Shown: positions 17,279-26,806 of the stretch, in pieces | How positions within the stretch are numbered: position 1 is the first letter of the stretch | How the letters are laid out: the number at the start of each line of letters is the position of its first letter | Source of the DNA: SZUA-318 sp964412015 | GTDB taxonomy: Bacteria > Gemmatimonadota > Gemmatimonadetes > Longimicrobiales > Gaopeijiaceae | Length of the DNA: 64,000 nucleotides | Assembly: GCA_964412015.1 (NCBI GenBank) | Contig: CAYPMO010000007.1 | Coordinates: forward strand, 52,443 to 116,442 | Direction of reading: 5' to 3' | Notes under the pieces: model-generated | The model's input: only the letters and a program-made list of their open reading frames with translations | Databases searched by the model: none | What the model was told of the DNA's origin: nothing | Program-made: the position numbers and the translations under genes

Positions 17279-18010
17279 ATGCCGCCCACCGACCCCGCGG
17301 CGCCCCGCGCCGGGACCGACCGCGAGGAGCAGGTTCAGCGGATCTTCTCCGAGATCGCGCCCCGGTACGATCTGCTGAACCACCTGCTCAGCCTGAACGT
17401 GGACCGGGGGTGGCGCCGGAAGGCGGTGGACCTGTTGGACTGGGAGCGCGAGCCCGCCGGCACGTTCTTGGACGGCTGTGCGGGCACGTTCGATCTCGCC
17501 CTCGAGCTGGTGTCGCGCGGGGCGTTCCGCGGCAGAGTGGTAGCGTCGGACTTCGCCCAACCCATGCTCGTCAAAGGGAGCGCGAAGCTTGCCGGAGCGC
17601 CCGTGTCGCCCGTGTGCGGGGACTCGCTCCACCTCCCGTTTCGGGACGCATTTTTCGCAGGCGCTACGGTGGGCTTCGGCGTGCGCAACCTTTCGGATCT
17701 TCCCCGGGGGCTCGCCGAGCTGCATCGCGTCCTCCGCCCGGGAGCCCGCCTGGTCGTGCTCGAATTCACCACGCCTCCGAATGCACTGATCCGGGCCGGC
17801 TACCACCTCTATTTCCACCGCGTGCTACCGGTCGTGGGGCGTGTGGTATCCGGGCACCCCTGGGCCTACGCATATCTGCCGCAGTCGGTGAAGGAGTTCC
17901 CCGGTCCTCGCGACTTCGAGGAGCTGTTCCGCGCGGCAGGCTTCGGGGAGGCGGGACACCGGTTGCTCACGCTCGGCATCGCGGCCGTCCACTGGGGCGT
18001 CAAGCGCTGA
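17279..18010 (+). CDS. ubiE: Demethylmenaquinone/ubiquinone methyltransferase (MenG/UbiE)
   Basis: S-adenosylmethionine-dependent C-methyltransferase that finishes menaquinone (or ubiquinone) synthesis at the membrane face. The family start VQRIFSEIAPRYDLLNHLLS is clear. The SAM site is DGCAGTFDLALEL, where most relatives have GTGD in place of GTFD. GFGVRNLSDLPRGLAELHRVLRPGA is the conserved UbiE motif II region. The C-terminal AAVHWGVKR resembles the usual ending. ATG 17279 gives 243 residues, typical for the family. The longer open frame upstream reads into the divergent promoter region of the sigma factor gene and is not used. With no other quinone gene nearby, the menaquinone assignment is inferred. 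Confidence 0.9.
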   Translation: MPPTDPAAPRAGTDREEQVQRIFSEIAPRYDLLNHLLSLNVDRGWRRKAVDLLDWEREPAGTFLDGCAGTFDLALELVSRGAFRGRVVASDFAQPMLVKGSAKLAGAPVSPVCGDSLHLPFRDAFFAGATVGFGVRNLSDLPRGLAELHRVLRPGARLVVLEFTTPPNALIRAGYHLYFHRVLPVVGRVVSGHPWAYAYLPQSVKEFPGPRDFEELFRAAGFGEAGHRLLTLGIAAVHWGVKR

Positions 18011-18111
18011 TGGTGCGCAGGCGGCCGAGGTCGGCCTGAGGAGGGGCTTCCAACCTGAGGTGGGCTCGCGACATCCAACGGACTGACGCCACCTCCGGAC
18101 CGGACTGCGCG

Positions 18112-20535
18112 ATGGACCTCCTGTCTCTGCTCCGTGCCAGCGCGCGGGGGCTGCTCCGCCGGCCCCTCTACGCGACGCTCGCGATCGGGACCCTCGCTCT
18201 GGGAATTGGTGGTACCACCGCGGTGTACTCGCTGGTCCACGGCGTCCTCCTCGAGTCCATCCCGTACGATGCGCCTGAGCGCCTCGTCACCATCGAGCCG
18301 CAGGACGTCCGGACCGGGTTCTTCCATTCGGTCTCGATTCCGGACTACGTGGACTGGCGTGACCGGAGCCGCGCGTTCGAGACGTTCGCCGCATCCGCGG
18401 GATGGAGCCTGGTGAGGGAAACGCCGGAAGGCGCGGAGCTGGTGAGCGCGCAGGCGGTCCTCGGCGACTTCTTCAAGCTGTTCGGTATCGTCGCCGAGCA
18501 CGGGCGCACGATCGGGGGCGAGGAGACCGGGCGGGGGGCGGAAGCGGTCGCGGTGCTCGGACATGGATTCTTCGCGCGGGTCCACGGCGGCGACCCCGCG
18601 GTCCTCGGCTCGGCGATCACGCTGGACGGCCGCGATTACACGGTGGTCGGCGTGCTCGGGCGCGGCGTGGGGTACCCGTCCGCGGAGCCCGATCTCTACT
18701 TCCCTATGGGAGTGCTCGCCGACGAGTTGCCGTGGGACGACCGCACGAGCTCGTTCGGAACCCGCGCTCTCGCGAGACTGGGGCAGGACGTGACCATCGC
18801 GCGCGCCCAGAGCGACATGAACCGGGTGACCGCCGAGGTGGACGCCGCCGAGGGCGAGCCGCACGTGCGGGCCGTCGTGACCGGCCTCGAGGAGATGTTC
18901 CTCGGGGACCTGGACCAGGCGCTCTGGATGCTCATGGGTGCGGTGGGGCTCGTGCTGCTCATCGGTGGCGCCAATACCGCGAACCTGAGCCTCACACGAG
19001 GGGAGGGGCGTTCCGAGGAGATCGCACTGCGGCGGGCACTCGGCGCGAACCGCACGGACGTGATCCGGCTCCTGCTCGCCGAATGCGTGTGGATCTCCCT
19101 GATCGGGGGTGGGGCGGGCATCGCGCTCGCGCGGCTGCTCGTCGACGCGCTGCCGACCCTGCTCCCCATCCAGATTCCAGCTCTGGTCGCCAGCCAGGTC
19201 CGGGTCCATGCGCCCGTCCTGGCGTTCGGGGTCGTCGTGAGCGTCGCGAGCGGCGTCATGTTCAACTTGCTTCCGGCGCTCCGCGCGGTGTCGGGTGAGA
19301 CCGGCCTGCGGCGAGGGATGCATCGTACGGGCGACCGGGGCGGGCGCCGTTTTCGCGAGTGCCTCGTCGTCGCCCAGGTGGCCCTCTCGGTCCTCCTGCT
19401 CGTGGGGTCGGGCCTCCTCCTCGAGAGCCTCGGCGCGTTGGCGCGGGTCGAGAAGGGATTCGACGAGACGGGCGTGCTCACGGGCCGCCTGCGTGCACCC
19501 GACGGCTCGTTCGACGGACGCGACGATTGGCTGGGGTTCCATGATGCCGTCATCGCGGAGCTCGAGGCGTCGCCCGACGTGTCGCGCGCGGCCGTGGCGC
19601 TCCTGGTGCCGTTGAGCGGACGGTCGTGGGAGCAGCGGATCTGGCCCGAGGGCGTCCAGCGGGTGCGCGAGAACGCCTCTTCGGTGCTGTTCAACATCGT
19701 GTCGGAGGGGTACTTCGACGTGCTCGGAATACCCCTTCTGCGAGGACGTGGGTTCGAGGCCTACGACCGTGACGGGACCGTGCCGGTGGCAGTCATCGAC
19801 GAGACGATGGCGGAGCGGTTCTGGCCGGGGGAGGACCCCGTCGGCAAGCGGGTGAGCATCATCCCGGAGGAGGAGGGCGAGCCCGAGTGGCGGACCGTCG
19901 TGGGCGTGGCGGCCAACGTGCGGCACTACGAGATCCAGAGCCCGTCGCGTATCCAGATCTACCTGCCGGCGCGCCAGGCAGAGCGCTACGCGGGCATCGG
20001 GTTGTCGGCGTTGGTGAAGGTGGAAGGCGACATGGCCGCGACGACGAGGCTCCTCCGCGCCGCCGTGGCCGAGCGGAAGCCGGGGATCGCGCTGTCGGAC
20101 GTAAGGACCCTGGAGACGCTCGTCGACCAACGGCTCGGAACCAGCCGCGCGCTCGGCACCGTGACGACCGCGTTCGGGTCGGCTGCGGCGATGCTCGCGT
20201 GTCTCGGGATCTTCGGGGTTCTCACCCTGGCGGTGACCCGTCGGGCGCGCGAGATCGGAATCCGCATGGCCGTAGGGGCCGCCCCGGGGGCCGTCGTTGC
20301 GATGGTCGTCGCGCGCGGGATGGGGCTGGCCCTGGTGGGCACGATGCTCGGACTCGTCGGTGCGGGTGCGGCGGGGCGGATCCTCGGGTCGCTGCTCTTC
20401 GAAGTCACCCCGTGGGATCCGCTCGTATACGGATGCGCCGCGGCCGCGATCCTGGGGGCGGCGCTCGTCGCCGTCACCCACCCGGCGGCGCGCGCGGCAG
20501 GCACGGCGCCGTCCCAGGTACTTCGAGGGGAATAG
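18112..20535 (+). CDS. ABC transporter permease of the ADOP (orphan MacB/FtsX) family
   Basis: An 807-residue membrane protein with two FtsX-type permease halves. The start LLRRPLYATLAIGTLALGIGGT is the standard ADOP opening. The first half has a MacB periplasmic domain (about 45-235) and a TM block near 265-390; the second half has another periplasmic domain (about 435-640) and a final TM block (about 680-790). Both halves contain the EIALRRALGA / EIGIRMAVGA coupling motif that contacts an ATPase. No ATPase gene is adjacent, which is the rule for this class. Such permeases are abundant in Acidobacteriota and Gemmatimonadota; the substrate is unknown and a role in envelope efflux or mechanotransmission is likely. 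Confidence 0.85.
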   Translation: MDLLSLLRASARGLLRRPLYATLAIGTLALGIGGTTAVYSLVHGVLLESIPYDAPERLVTIEPQDVRTGFFHSVSIPDYVDWRDRSRAFETFAASAGWSLVRETPEGAELVSAQAVLGDFFKLFGIVAEHGRTIGGEETGRGAEAVAVLGHGFFARVHGGDPAVLGSAITLDGRDYTVVGVLGRGVGYPSAEPDLYFPMGVLADELPWDDRTSSFGTRALARLGQDVTIARAQSDMNRVTAEVDAAEGEPHVRAVVTGLEEMFLGDLDQALWMLMGAVGLVLLIGGANTANLSLTRGEGRSEEIALRRALGANRTDVIRLLLAECVWISLIGGGAGIALARLLVDALPTLLPIQIPALVASQVRVHAPVLAFGVVVSVASGVMFNLLPALRAVSGETGLRRGMHRTGDRGGRRFRECLVVAQVALSVLLLVGSGLLLESLGALARVEKGFDETGVLTGRLRAPDGSFDGRDDWLGFHDAVIAELEASPDVSRAAVALLVPLSGRSWEQRIWPEGVQRVRENASSVLFNIVSEGYFDVLGIPLLRGRGFEAYDRDGTVPVAVIDETMAERFWPGEDPVGKRVSIIPEEEGEPEWRTVVGVAANVRHYEIQSPSRIQIYLPARQAERYAGIGLSALVKVEGDMAATTRLLRAAVAERKPGIALSDVRTLETLVDQRLGTSRALGTVTTAFGSAAAMLACLGIFGVLTLAVTRRAREIGIRMAVGAAPGAVVAMVVARGMGLALVGTMLGLVGAGAAGRILGSLLFEVTPWDPLVYGCAAAAILGAALVAVTHPAARAAGTAPSQVLRGE

Positions 20536-20546
20536 CCCGCGACCTG

Positions 20547-22040
20547 CTAACGCTGTCCTTGCGGTTCGAGCATCGTGACCGGCCCCAGCGCGGAAAGCGC
20601 CTCCATGTCCATGCGCGCGGAGTCTCCGACGACGAGGATCGTCATCCGCTCCGGGTAGAGGTGCTTTCGAAACACGGCATGCACCGAGGCGGGCGTCACG
20701 TTCTGGACGCCACGCAGGTAATCCTCCAGCCAGTCCTCCGGCAGGTCCTGGGCCAGGAACGACATGCGCCGCGCGATGATCTGCGCCGTCGTCTCGAAGT
20801 TGAACACGAAGCCGTTGGCGATCTGGTCCACCGCGGTGTCCACCTCGTCACGCGCGGGCGGGGCGTCCCTCACGCTGGTCAGCACGTCGAGGATCAGCCG
20901 GAGTGCGGGCACGGCGTTCTCGGGACGCGTTCTCGTGATCACGCCCAGCAATCCATCGTGGCGACGCGGCGTGGTCCAGAGGGAGGATGCGGAGTACGCG
21001 TAGCCTTCCGCGGTTCGCACCCGGGCCACCAGCCGGGAGCTGAAGCCCCCCGCGCCGAGGATCGTGTTGCCGATCTGGGCCGCGAAGTAGTCTCCGTCGC
21101 CCAGCGTGACCCCCGTCGGGTGGGCCATCACGAGCACGCTCTGCTCCAGGGACCGCGCGATCACGAACACACCGCCCTGGTCTCGTATGTCGGGGATGGG
21201 CGCTTCCGGCAAGGCCCGGACGCACCGGGGCCATCCCTTCAACGCGGGTGCCAACAGCGCCTCGATGGTTCGCCAGGATACGTCCCCGGTCACACCCAGG
21301 AGCAAGTTGTCACGGCAGAGGATGCGCGCTTGTAGGTCCCGCAGGCCCTGCACGTTGAGAACTTCCGGCCGCAGGTCCTCTTCGCGCATCTCCCAGCCCA
21401 CGGGGTGGTCCCCGTACAGGAGCCGGTTGAACTCGGAGAAGGCGAGGCGTTGCGGGTCATCCGGATGCCGCCGGATCGCGTCCAGCTCGCGGCCACGCCA
21501 GATCTCCACCTGCCCGGTGTCGAAGCGGGGCGTGCGGAGCATGGAGGTCCAGAGATCGAGGGTTTCGGACAGATGCTCCGACAGGGTGTTGATGCTCGAG
21601 AAGACGCTCTCTCCTCCTCCACCGAACGTGGTCTGGAGCGCATAGTACTCGATGCGCTCGTCCACGGAGTCCGGCGGGAGCGCCACGGTGCCCCCGTAGC
21701 GGAGGAGGGCCGGCAGCGCCGTGCCCGCCGCGTACATCTCCCGCGGAAAGAGCCCGTATCCCCCGTCGAAGCGGGCCATCACGTTGACGAGCGGAACCGT
21801 GTGGTCCTCCAGGAAGAGCACCCGCACGCCTTCCACCTCGTGGACCTCGGGCTCGGGCGGCTCGAAGCGTAGCTCGGGGAAGCGGAGCCGGCTCGCCGCC
21901 GTTCGGGCGTCGGTCACCTGCGCCGGGGTGGGAAGCGCCGCGAGCAGCAGCGCCAGGAGGGCGGCGCCCGCCAGCGCCGTCCGGGACGCAGGCCCGTGCC
22001 GGGTGCCGGTACGTCCGCGTACCACGAGGGGCGCGCTCAC
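20547..22040 (-). CDS. M16 peptidase-like protein lacking the catalytic motif
   Basis: The second subunit of a two-gene M16 (pitrilysin) pair, with a signal peptide (about residues 15-40). The M16 fold is recognisable (DRVRTAEGYAYSASS-like region and C-terminal VFRKHLYPERMTILVVGD), but the zinc motif HxxEH is absent; the corresponding region reads MYAAGTALPALLRYGG. Non-catalytic subunits of this sort pair with an active partner to form the substrate chamber. It starts with GTG at 22040 overlapping the stop of the active partner (GTGA), so the two are made in matched amounts. Location is expected to be the periplasm or outer membrane. Length is 497 residues. Confidence 0.85.
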   Translation of the reverse strand: MSAPLVVRGRTGTRHGPASRTALAGAALLALLLAALPTPAQVTDARTAASRLRFPELRFEPPEPEVHEVEGVRVLFLEDHTVPLVNVMARFDGGYGLFPREMYAAGTALPALLRYGGTVALPPDSVDERIEYYALQTTFGGGGESVFSSINTLSEHLSETLDLWTSMLRTPRFDTGQVEIWRGRELDAIRRHPDDPQRLAFSEFNRLLYGDHPVGWEMREEDLRPEVLNVQGLRDLQARILCRDNLLLGVTGDVSWRTIEALLAPALKGWPRCVRALPEAPIPDIRDQGGVFVIARSLEQSVLVMAHPTGVTLGDGDYFAAQIGNTILGAGGFSSRLVARVRTAEGYAYSASSLWTTPRRHDGLLGVITRTRPENAVPALRLILDVLTSVRDAPPARDEVDTAVDQIANGFVFNFETTAQIIARRMSFLAQDLPEDWLEDYLRGVQNVTPASVHAVFRKHLYPERMTILVVGDSARMDMEALSALGPVTMLEPQGQR

Positions 22041-23539
22041 GGAGCGCTCCTCCGCACGAGCGTGGCGACCGTGCGGTTCTCGGCGGTGAAGTAGCGTCGC
22101 ACCACGCCCTTGACGTCCTCGGGGGTGACCGCTCGGAGGCGCTCGGCGAACCGGAACGTCTCCCGCCAGTCGCCGTACAGGGACTCCGATTCCGCGAGCT
22201 GGAAGGCGAGGCCGAGGTTGGATTGGAGCCTGCGCACGTTGCCCGCCGCGATCTGGTTGCGTACGCGCTCCAGCTCCGCGTTCGTGGGTCCCACGCGCTC
22301 CAGCGAGTCGAGCTCGGCGTAGATCGCCGCCTCCACGTCGGCCGCCGTGGAGGGTGCCAGGGGCGTCGCGTCGATCTGGAAGAGCTGGGGGAAGCGGTCA
22401 CCCGGCCCCAGCGACGACGAGACGCTCGTCGCGATGCGGTCCAGCAGGATGAGTCGGCGGTGCAGGCGGGCCGTCCGGCCTCCGGTGAGGAGGGTCGTCA
22501 GCATCGCCAGTGCGGGCGCGTCGGGGTGGAAGGCGTCGGGGACGTGCCATCCGATCCGCAGCGCGGGCTCCGCGTCCCATACCAGCTTCACGCGCCGCTC
22601 GCCCCGCTGGATCGGCTCGCGCGCCAGGACCGGCGGCGGCTCGTCTCCGCGAGGGACCTCCGAGAGGTAGCGCTCGGCCCACCCCACGATCCGGGCCGGG
22701 TCCACGTTGCCGACGATCGCGACGATGGCATTGCCCGCGCCGTAGAAGCGGGCGAAGTACTCGGCCACGTGCGCTCGCGTCAGGTTCTCCACATCGGACA
22801 TCGTCCCCACCACCGGAACACCGTAGGGGTGGACCAGGTAGGCCGTCGCCATGTGGGTCTCGTAGAGGAGCCCGGCCGGGCTCGTCTCCACGCGCAGGCG
22901 GCGCTCCTCCATGACGACGTCGCGCTCCGTGTAGAACTCCCGGAACACGGGGTTCACCATGCGGTCGCCCTCGAGGACGAACCAGAGCTCCGCGCGGTTC
23001 GCCGGAAGCTCGACGAAGTACGTGGTGGCCTCGTTGCCGGTCGTCGCGTTGAGGCCCCGCGCACCCGCCTTCGTGAGAATGCGGTCGTACTCGTTGGCGT
23101 CCACATAGACGCGGGCCGAATCCTCCAGAGCGATGATGCGCCTCCACAGCCGCCCCGCGTTGGCCGTGTCTCCACAGGCGCGCGCGCGGGTCAGCGTGTC
23201 CTGGGCCGCGTCCATGCGGGCGAACAGGGCCTCCTCCGCGTCGATGTCGTGGGTTCCGATGGAGCGCGTCCCCTTGAAGAACAGGTGCTCCAGGAGATGG
23301 GCGGTACCCGTGTTGCCCAGGTGCTCGTGCATACCCCCGACGTCGTATCGCACGACGAACGAGACCGTCGGCGCCCCTGGGCGCGGGAGGATCAGGAGGC
23401 GCATCCCGTTCTCGAGCGTGTGTTCCCTTACCGGGAGCCTTTCCCCGGGGGTCGGCTCCTGCGCCTGGACAGGAGGCGCGCAGAGCAGGCACAAGGCCGC
23501 GGTGAGCGCCGCAGTCCGCGCGCGGTCCGGCGGGTTCAC
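22037..23539 (-). CDS. M16 family zinc peptidase, catalytic subunit
   Basis: Exported metallopeptidase with a signal peptide ending near VQAQ (residue 27). The inverted zinc motif is HLLEH (in TGTAHLLEHLFFKGTRS, about residues 81-85). A glutamate-rich downstream helix (NEATTYFVELP and nearby) supplies the third ligand in this family. The later RVKLVWDAEPALRIGWH and C-terminal half fit the second M16 domain. It starts at GTG 23539, three bases after the mutM stop region, and is coupled by GTGA to the inactive partner downstream. It likely degrades peptides in the periplasm; the substrate is unknown. Length 500. Confidence 0.9.
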   Translation of the reverse strand: MNPPDRARTAALTAALCLLCAPPVQAQEPTPGERLPVREHTLENGMRLLILPRPGAPTVSFVVRYDVGGMHEHLGNTGTAHLLEHLFFKGTRSIGTHDIDAEEALFARMDAAQDTLTRARACGDTANAGRLWRRIIALEDSARVYVDANEYDRILTKAGARGLNATTGNEATTYFVELPANRAELWFVLEGDRMVNPVFREFYTERDVVMEERRLRVETSPAGLLYETHMATAYLVHPYGVPVVGTMSDVENLTRAHVAEYFARFYGAGNAIVAIVGNVDPARIVGWAERYLSEVPRGDEPPPVLAREPIQRGERRVKLVWDAEPALRIGWHVPDAFHPDAPALAMLTTLLTGGRTARLHRRLILLDRIATSVSSSLGPGDRFPQLFQIDATPLAPSTAADVEAAIYAELDSLERVGPTNAELERVRNQIAAGNVRRLQSNLGLAFQLAESESLYGDWRETFRFAERLRAVTPEDVKGVVRRYFTAENRTVATLVRRSAP

Positions 23540-23542
23540 CGA

Positions 23543-24382
23543 TCAGATCCTCTCGGGGGCCGGCTGACAGGCCGGGCAGAAGTAGGCGGAGCGGTTCGAT
23601 AGGACGGCGCGCGCCACCGGCGTTCCACAGCGCGGACACGGCTCACCTTCGCGACCATAGACGCGCAACAGGGAGCGGTACTCGCCCTCGCCGCCGTCGA
23701 CGTTCCGGTAGTCACGGATGGTCGTGCCTCCATGGCGGATGGCGGCTCGCAGCACCGAGCGGATGGCCCCATGCAAGCGGCGAGCCTCTCCGGCGTCCAG
23801 CTCCCGCGAGCGGCGCAGGGGATGGATTCCCGCCCGGTGAAGCGCCTCCACCGCGTAGATGTTCCCGATTCCTGCTATACGCCGCTGGTCCAACAGCCAT
23901 GACCGGACGGGAGACCGGGAGCCCCCCAGGGCCCGTGCCAGCACGTCGGCCGTGAAGGCAGGCCCGAGCGGCTCGGGACCCATGCGGGCGTCGCGCGCGG
24001 CCCACCCGGCGGTGTCGAGCACTTCGACGGTCCCGAAACGGCGCTGGTCCTCGAACACGAGCATGCCGCCGTCGTCGAACAGAAAGCGGACGACGGGGTG
24101 GGTCGGGCGCTCGTTTCCGCGCGGGACGCCGGTGAAGGGGAGGAGCCGTCCGGTCATGCCCAGGTTCACGGCGAGGACCCCGTCTTCGCTCAGGAAGAGC
24201 AGGACGTTCTTTCCCCGACGGCCCACGTCCTCGACGGTCCGGCTGCGCGCGGCTCGAGCGAACGCTCTCAGCGGCGCACGGAGCACGTCGGGATGCATGA
24301 CCTCGACGCGACGGATCCGCCGGCCCACGACGGATCGACGCAGGCCCCGGACGATGGTCTCGGCCTCGGGGAGCTCGGGCAA
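23543..24382 (-). CDS. mutM: Formamidopyrimidine-DNA glycosylase (Fpg/MutM)
   Basis: Base-excision repair enzyme that removes 8-oxoguanine and formamidopyrimidines and cuts the abasic site. It begins MPELPEAE, so the catalytic Pro2 and Glu3 are intact, which fixes the start at 24382. The lysine of GRRGKNVLLFL (about 57) is present. The C-terminal zinc finger has C249, C252, C269 and C272. The central QRRIAGIGNIYAVEALHRAGIHP is the helix-two-turn-helix DNA-binding segment. It lies upstream of the M16 pair with almost no gap, probably in the same transcript, and 36 bases after purD. Confidence 0.95.
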   Translation of the reverse strand: MPELPEAETIVRGLRRSVVGRRIRRVEVMHPDVLRAPLRAFARAARSRTVEDVGRRGKNVLLFLSEDGVLAVNLGMTGRLLPFTGVPRGNERPTHPVVRFLFDDGGMLVFEDQRRFGTVEVLDTAGWAARDARMGPEPLGPAFTADVLARALGGSRSPVRSWLLDQRRIAGIGNIYAVEALHRAGIHPLRRSRELDAGEARRLHGAIRSVLRAAIRHGGTTIRDYRNVDGGEGEYRSLLRVYGREGEPCPRCGTPVARAVLSNRSAYFCPACQPAPERI

Positions 24383-24418
24383 GGCGTCGTTCGCTCGTGC
24401 TGGAGGGGTCCGTTGCTC

Positions 24419-25702
24419 CTATCCAGGTTCCATACGCCGGCGTTCCCGCCAGCCGATATCGCGGCGATGATACGCCCCCTCGAACGAGACGGCGGCGCTC
24501 GCCTTCCGGCTCCGGTCCGCCGCCTCCCGGAACGTCGCGCCCACGGCGGTGACCGCCATCACGCGCCCCCCGCTCGTGAGGAGGCGCCCGTCCTTCAGAA
24601 CCGTACCCGCGTGGAAGAGCGTGATGCCGTCGCCTTCCAGCCCCCCGGGAACGCGGATCTCCTTTCCGGTCTCGTAGCTCCCGGGGTACCCCTGAGACGC
24701 GATCACGGTGGTGACCGCGGCTCCCTCCGCCCAGCGCGCCGTGTGAGCGGCGAGGGAGGCCCCTTCCGCGACGGTCGCCAGAAGGTCCAGCAGGCTCGAC
24801 GCCATGAGAGGAAGCACGGCCTGGGCTTCCGGGTCGCCGAACCGGCAGTTGAACTCCACGACCTTCACTCCCTCCGTGGTGAGCATGAGTCCGCCGTAGA
24901 GCAGACCCTGGAACGGGCATCCGTCGGCCGCCAAGGCGCGGAGCGTGGGCTCGAACACTCGTGTCCGCGCGTCCTCCAGCACTACCGGGGTCCCGACCGA
25001 CACGGGCGCGTAGGCGCCCATACCACCCGTGTTGGGGCCCGTCTCTCCCTCCCCGACGCGCTTGTGGTCCTGGGAGGGAAGGAGCATCGCACAGCGCTCT
25101 CCATCCGCGACCGCGAAAACCGAACGCTCCTCACCCTCCATGTAGTCCTCGATCACCACCTCGCGTCCGGCCTCCCCGAACGAGAGCTCACCGAGCATCG
25201 ATCGGACGGCGTCGAGTGCCTCTTCCACGGTCACGCACACGATCGCTCCCTTGCCCGCGGCGAGGCCGGAAGCCTTCACCACGATGGGGGCGCCGCGCTC
25301 CCGAACCCACGCCTCCGCGCCCGCCAGGTCCCGGAACGTCCGGTGCTCGGCCGTGGGAACGCCGGCGTTGCGCATGAGCTCCTTGGCGTACGCCTTCGAG
25401 GACTCGATGCGCGCGGCGTTCCTCGAAGGTCCGAACACGGGCAGTCCCTTGGCTCGGAAGCGGTCGGCGATGCCGGCGGCCAGCGGTGCCTCCGGTCCCA
25501 CCACGGTGAGGTCGATGCGTTTCGACGCGGCCCATCCGGCCAGGGCTTCCACGTCCGTGGGTGCGATGGGGACGGCGACGCAGAGCGGCGCCATCCCGCC
25601 GTTCGGCCGCGTTGCGAAGAATTCTGCCGAGGGCACGTCCGCCCGGAGCTTCCACAGGATGGCGTGTTCCCGCCCGCCGTTTCCGACGATGAGGATGCGC
25701 AT
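24419..25702 (-). CDS. purD: Phosphoribosylamine-glycine ligase (GAR synthetase)
   Basis: Second step of purine synthesis: joins glycine to phosphoribosylamine using ATP. The N-terminal MRILIVGNGGREHAILWKL is the family signature. Next come the ATP-grasp core (KASGLAAGKGAIVC, VIEDYMEGEERSVFAV), the metal-binding FNCRFGDPEAQAVLPL, and the C-terminal domain with VIASQGYPGSYETG and FHAGT. Length is 427 residues, as expected. Other pur genes are not linked here. The gene lies between M48 protease and mutM genes on the same strand; a hairpin separates it from the M48 gene, so it may begin a new transcript. Confidence 0.96.
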   Translation of the reverse strand: MRILIVGNGGREHAILWKLRADVPSAEFFATRPNGGMAPLCVAVPIAPTDVEALAGWAASKRIDLTVVGPEAPLAAGIADRFRAKGLPVFGPSRNAARIESSKAYAKELMRNAGVPTAEHRTFRDLAGAEAWVRERGAPIVVKASGLAAGKGAIVCVTVEEALDAVRSMLGELSFGEAGREVVIEDYMEGEERSVFAVADGERCAMLLPSQDHKRVGEGETGPNTGGMGAYAPVSVGTPVVLEDARTRVFEPTLRALAADGCPFQGLLYGGLMLTTEGVKVVEFNCRFGDPEAQAVLPLMASSLLDLLATVAEGASLAAHTARWAEGAAVTTVIASQGYPGSYETGKEIRVPGGLEGDGITLFHAGTVLKDGRLLTSGGRVMAVTAVGATFREAADRSRKASAAVSFEGAYHRRDIGWRERRRMEPG

Positions 25703-25737
25703 AGGCGGAAGATAGATCGCGCTCCGTACGACGCGAA

Positions 25738-25765
25738 GGGCGCCGGGAATCGAGCCCCGGCGCCC
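25738..25765 (-). terminator. GC-rich hairpin, probable terminator of the M48 protease gene
   Basis: A perfect 10-bp stem (GGGCGCCGGG with CCCGGCGCCC) and an 8-base loop, in the 99-base gap between the M48 stop and the purD start. On the minus strand the tail reads CTTCGCG, so the T-run is poor. The position argues for a terminator; the sequence supports it only partly. Confidence 0.45.
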
Positions 25766-25801
25766 CTCGGACGCGAGCGAATGCCATTCGTCGGCGTTCT
25801 G

Positions 25802-26806
25802 CTAACGCTTGGCGCCGCCCATGAACTGCTCGCCCATCTTGCGGGCTGCCGCGGTCACCGACTCGAAGAAGTCCTTCGCGCCCTCGGCATACGCGGAAGC
25901 CGCCTCCCGGAGATCGTCCTGATACGCCCGGTTCGGCTCGCCCCTGCGGGCGTACTCTCCGCGGAGGATCCGGTCGTAGTCGCCGGCTTCGATCCACGTA
26001 CGGAGCTCGCTGACGCGCAACACGTAGAACGGGTGGGTGGAGCCGATGAGGTTGAGGATCTTGAAGACCTGGTCCGCGACGTCGCCGCCCTCGCGGTAAT
26101 CCTCCGCCTGGATGATGAATTCCTGGAGGTTCATTTCCTCAGTGCTCCCGCCTCCCGCCATCTTGAGCATCGATCGCATCACGATCTCGGGATCCTGGAT
26201 GGCCAGCAGCCCGGCGCGGTCGCAGGAGAGCTCGCTCTTGCGCGACCACTCGAGAAGAGCGACGAGCACCGCGCGGGCCGCGAGGCCGACGATCGGGAAG
26301 CCCATCGAGGCGAGCTGGAGGAGCAGATACGTCATCGTCCGGTAGAGGACGTGATCGCTCAGGATGTGGCCGACTTCGTGACCCATTACGTAGGCGAGCT
26401 CCTGGTCTTCCAGGAGGTTCACCGTCCCCGAATTCAGGATGATGAACGGCTGCTCCATGCCGTACGCGCCCGCGTTGACGATGGGCGTCTGCGAGACGTA
26501 CAGCGGGAAGTCGGCGGGGGCGTCGAGGGTCTTCAGCACGTCCTGGTACAGGCCGTGGACGCGCCCGAACTGGTTGGGGCTCACGCGCACGGCATTCGCC
26601 TGGAAGGCCAGACGTACGGGCTTCTCCCCGAAGAACCCGAAGAGCTTGCGGAGGACCTCGTCGAACACGGGGATCCGGCGCAGCGCGGCCAGGGCCGCCT
26701 TGTCCGCGGGGTGCTCCCACGAGCGCGGCGCGATGTCGGTGAGGATGCGCCGGGCGCGGGCCTCTGCCTCCGTCCTTTCCTCGGTACGATCCTGATCGTC
26801 GGCCAT
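25802..26806 (-). CDS. M48 family metallopeptidase
   Basis: Zinc protease of the M48 type. The catalytic motif is HEVGH (in YVMGHEVGHILSDHVLY), and the third ligand is E in SELSCDRAGLL about 60 residues later. The order and spacing are those of HtpX/LoiP-like peptidases. There is no signal peptide; one or two hydrophobic stretches around the LLLQLASMGFPIVGLAARAVLVAL segment may be membrane-embedded. Length is 334 residues. A tail rich in Ala/Glu (DDLREAASAYAEGAKDFF) is not part of the classic domain. It is likely a quality-control protease or a stand-alone intracellular peptidase; the client is unknown. Confidence 0.87.
   Translation of the reverse strand: MADDQDRTEERTEAEARARRILTDIAPRSWEHPADKAALAALRRIPVFDEVLRKLFGFFGEKPVRLAFQANAVRVSPNQFGRVHGLYQDVLKTLDAPADFPLYVSQTPIVNAGAYGMEQPFIILNSGTVNLLEDQELAYVMGHEVGHILSDHVLYRTMTYLLLQLASMGFPIVGLAARAVLVALLEWSRKSELSCDRAGLLAIQDPEIVMRSMLKMAGGGSTEEMNLQEFIIQAEDYREGGDVADQVFKILNLIGSTHPFYVLRVSELRTWIEAGDYDRILRGEYARRGEPNRAYQDDLREAASAYAEGAKDFFESVTAAARKMGEQFMGGAKR

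Noticed and set aside
18112..20535. A MacAB-type efflux operon
   Set aside because: Only the permease is present; no MacA-like membrane fusion protein or ATPase gene is adjacent, so it is called an orphan ADOP permease.
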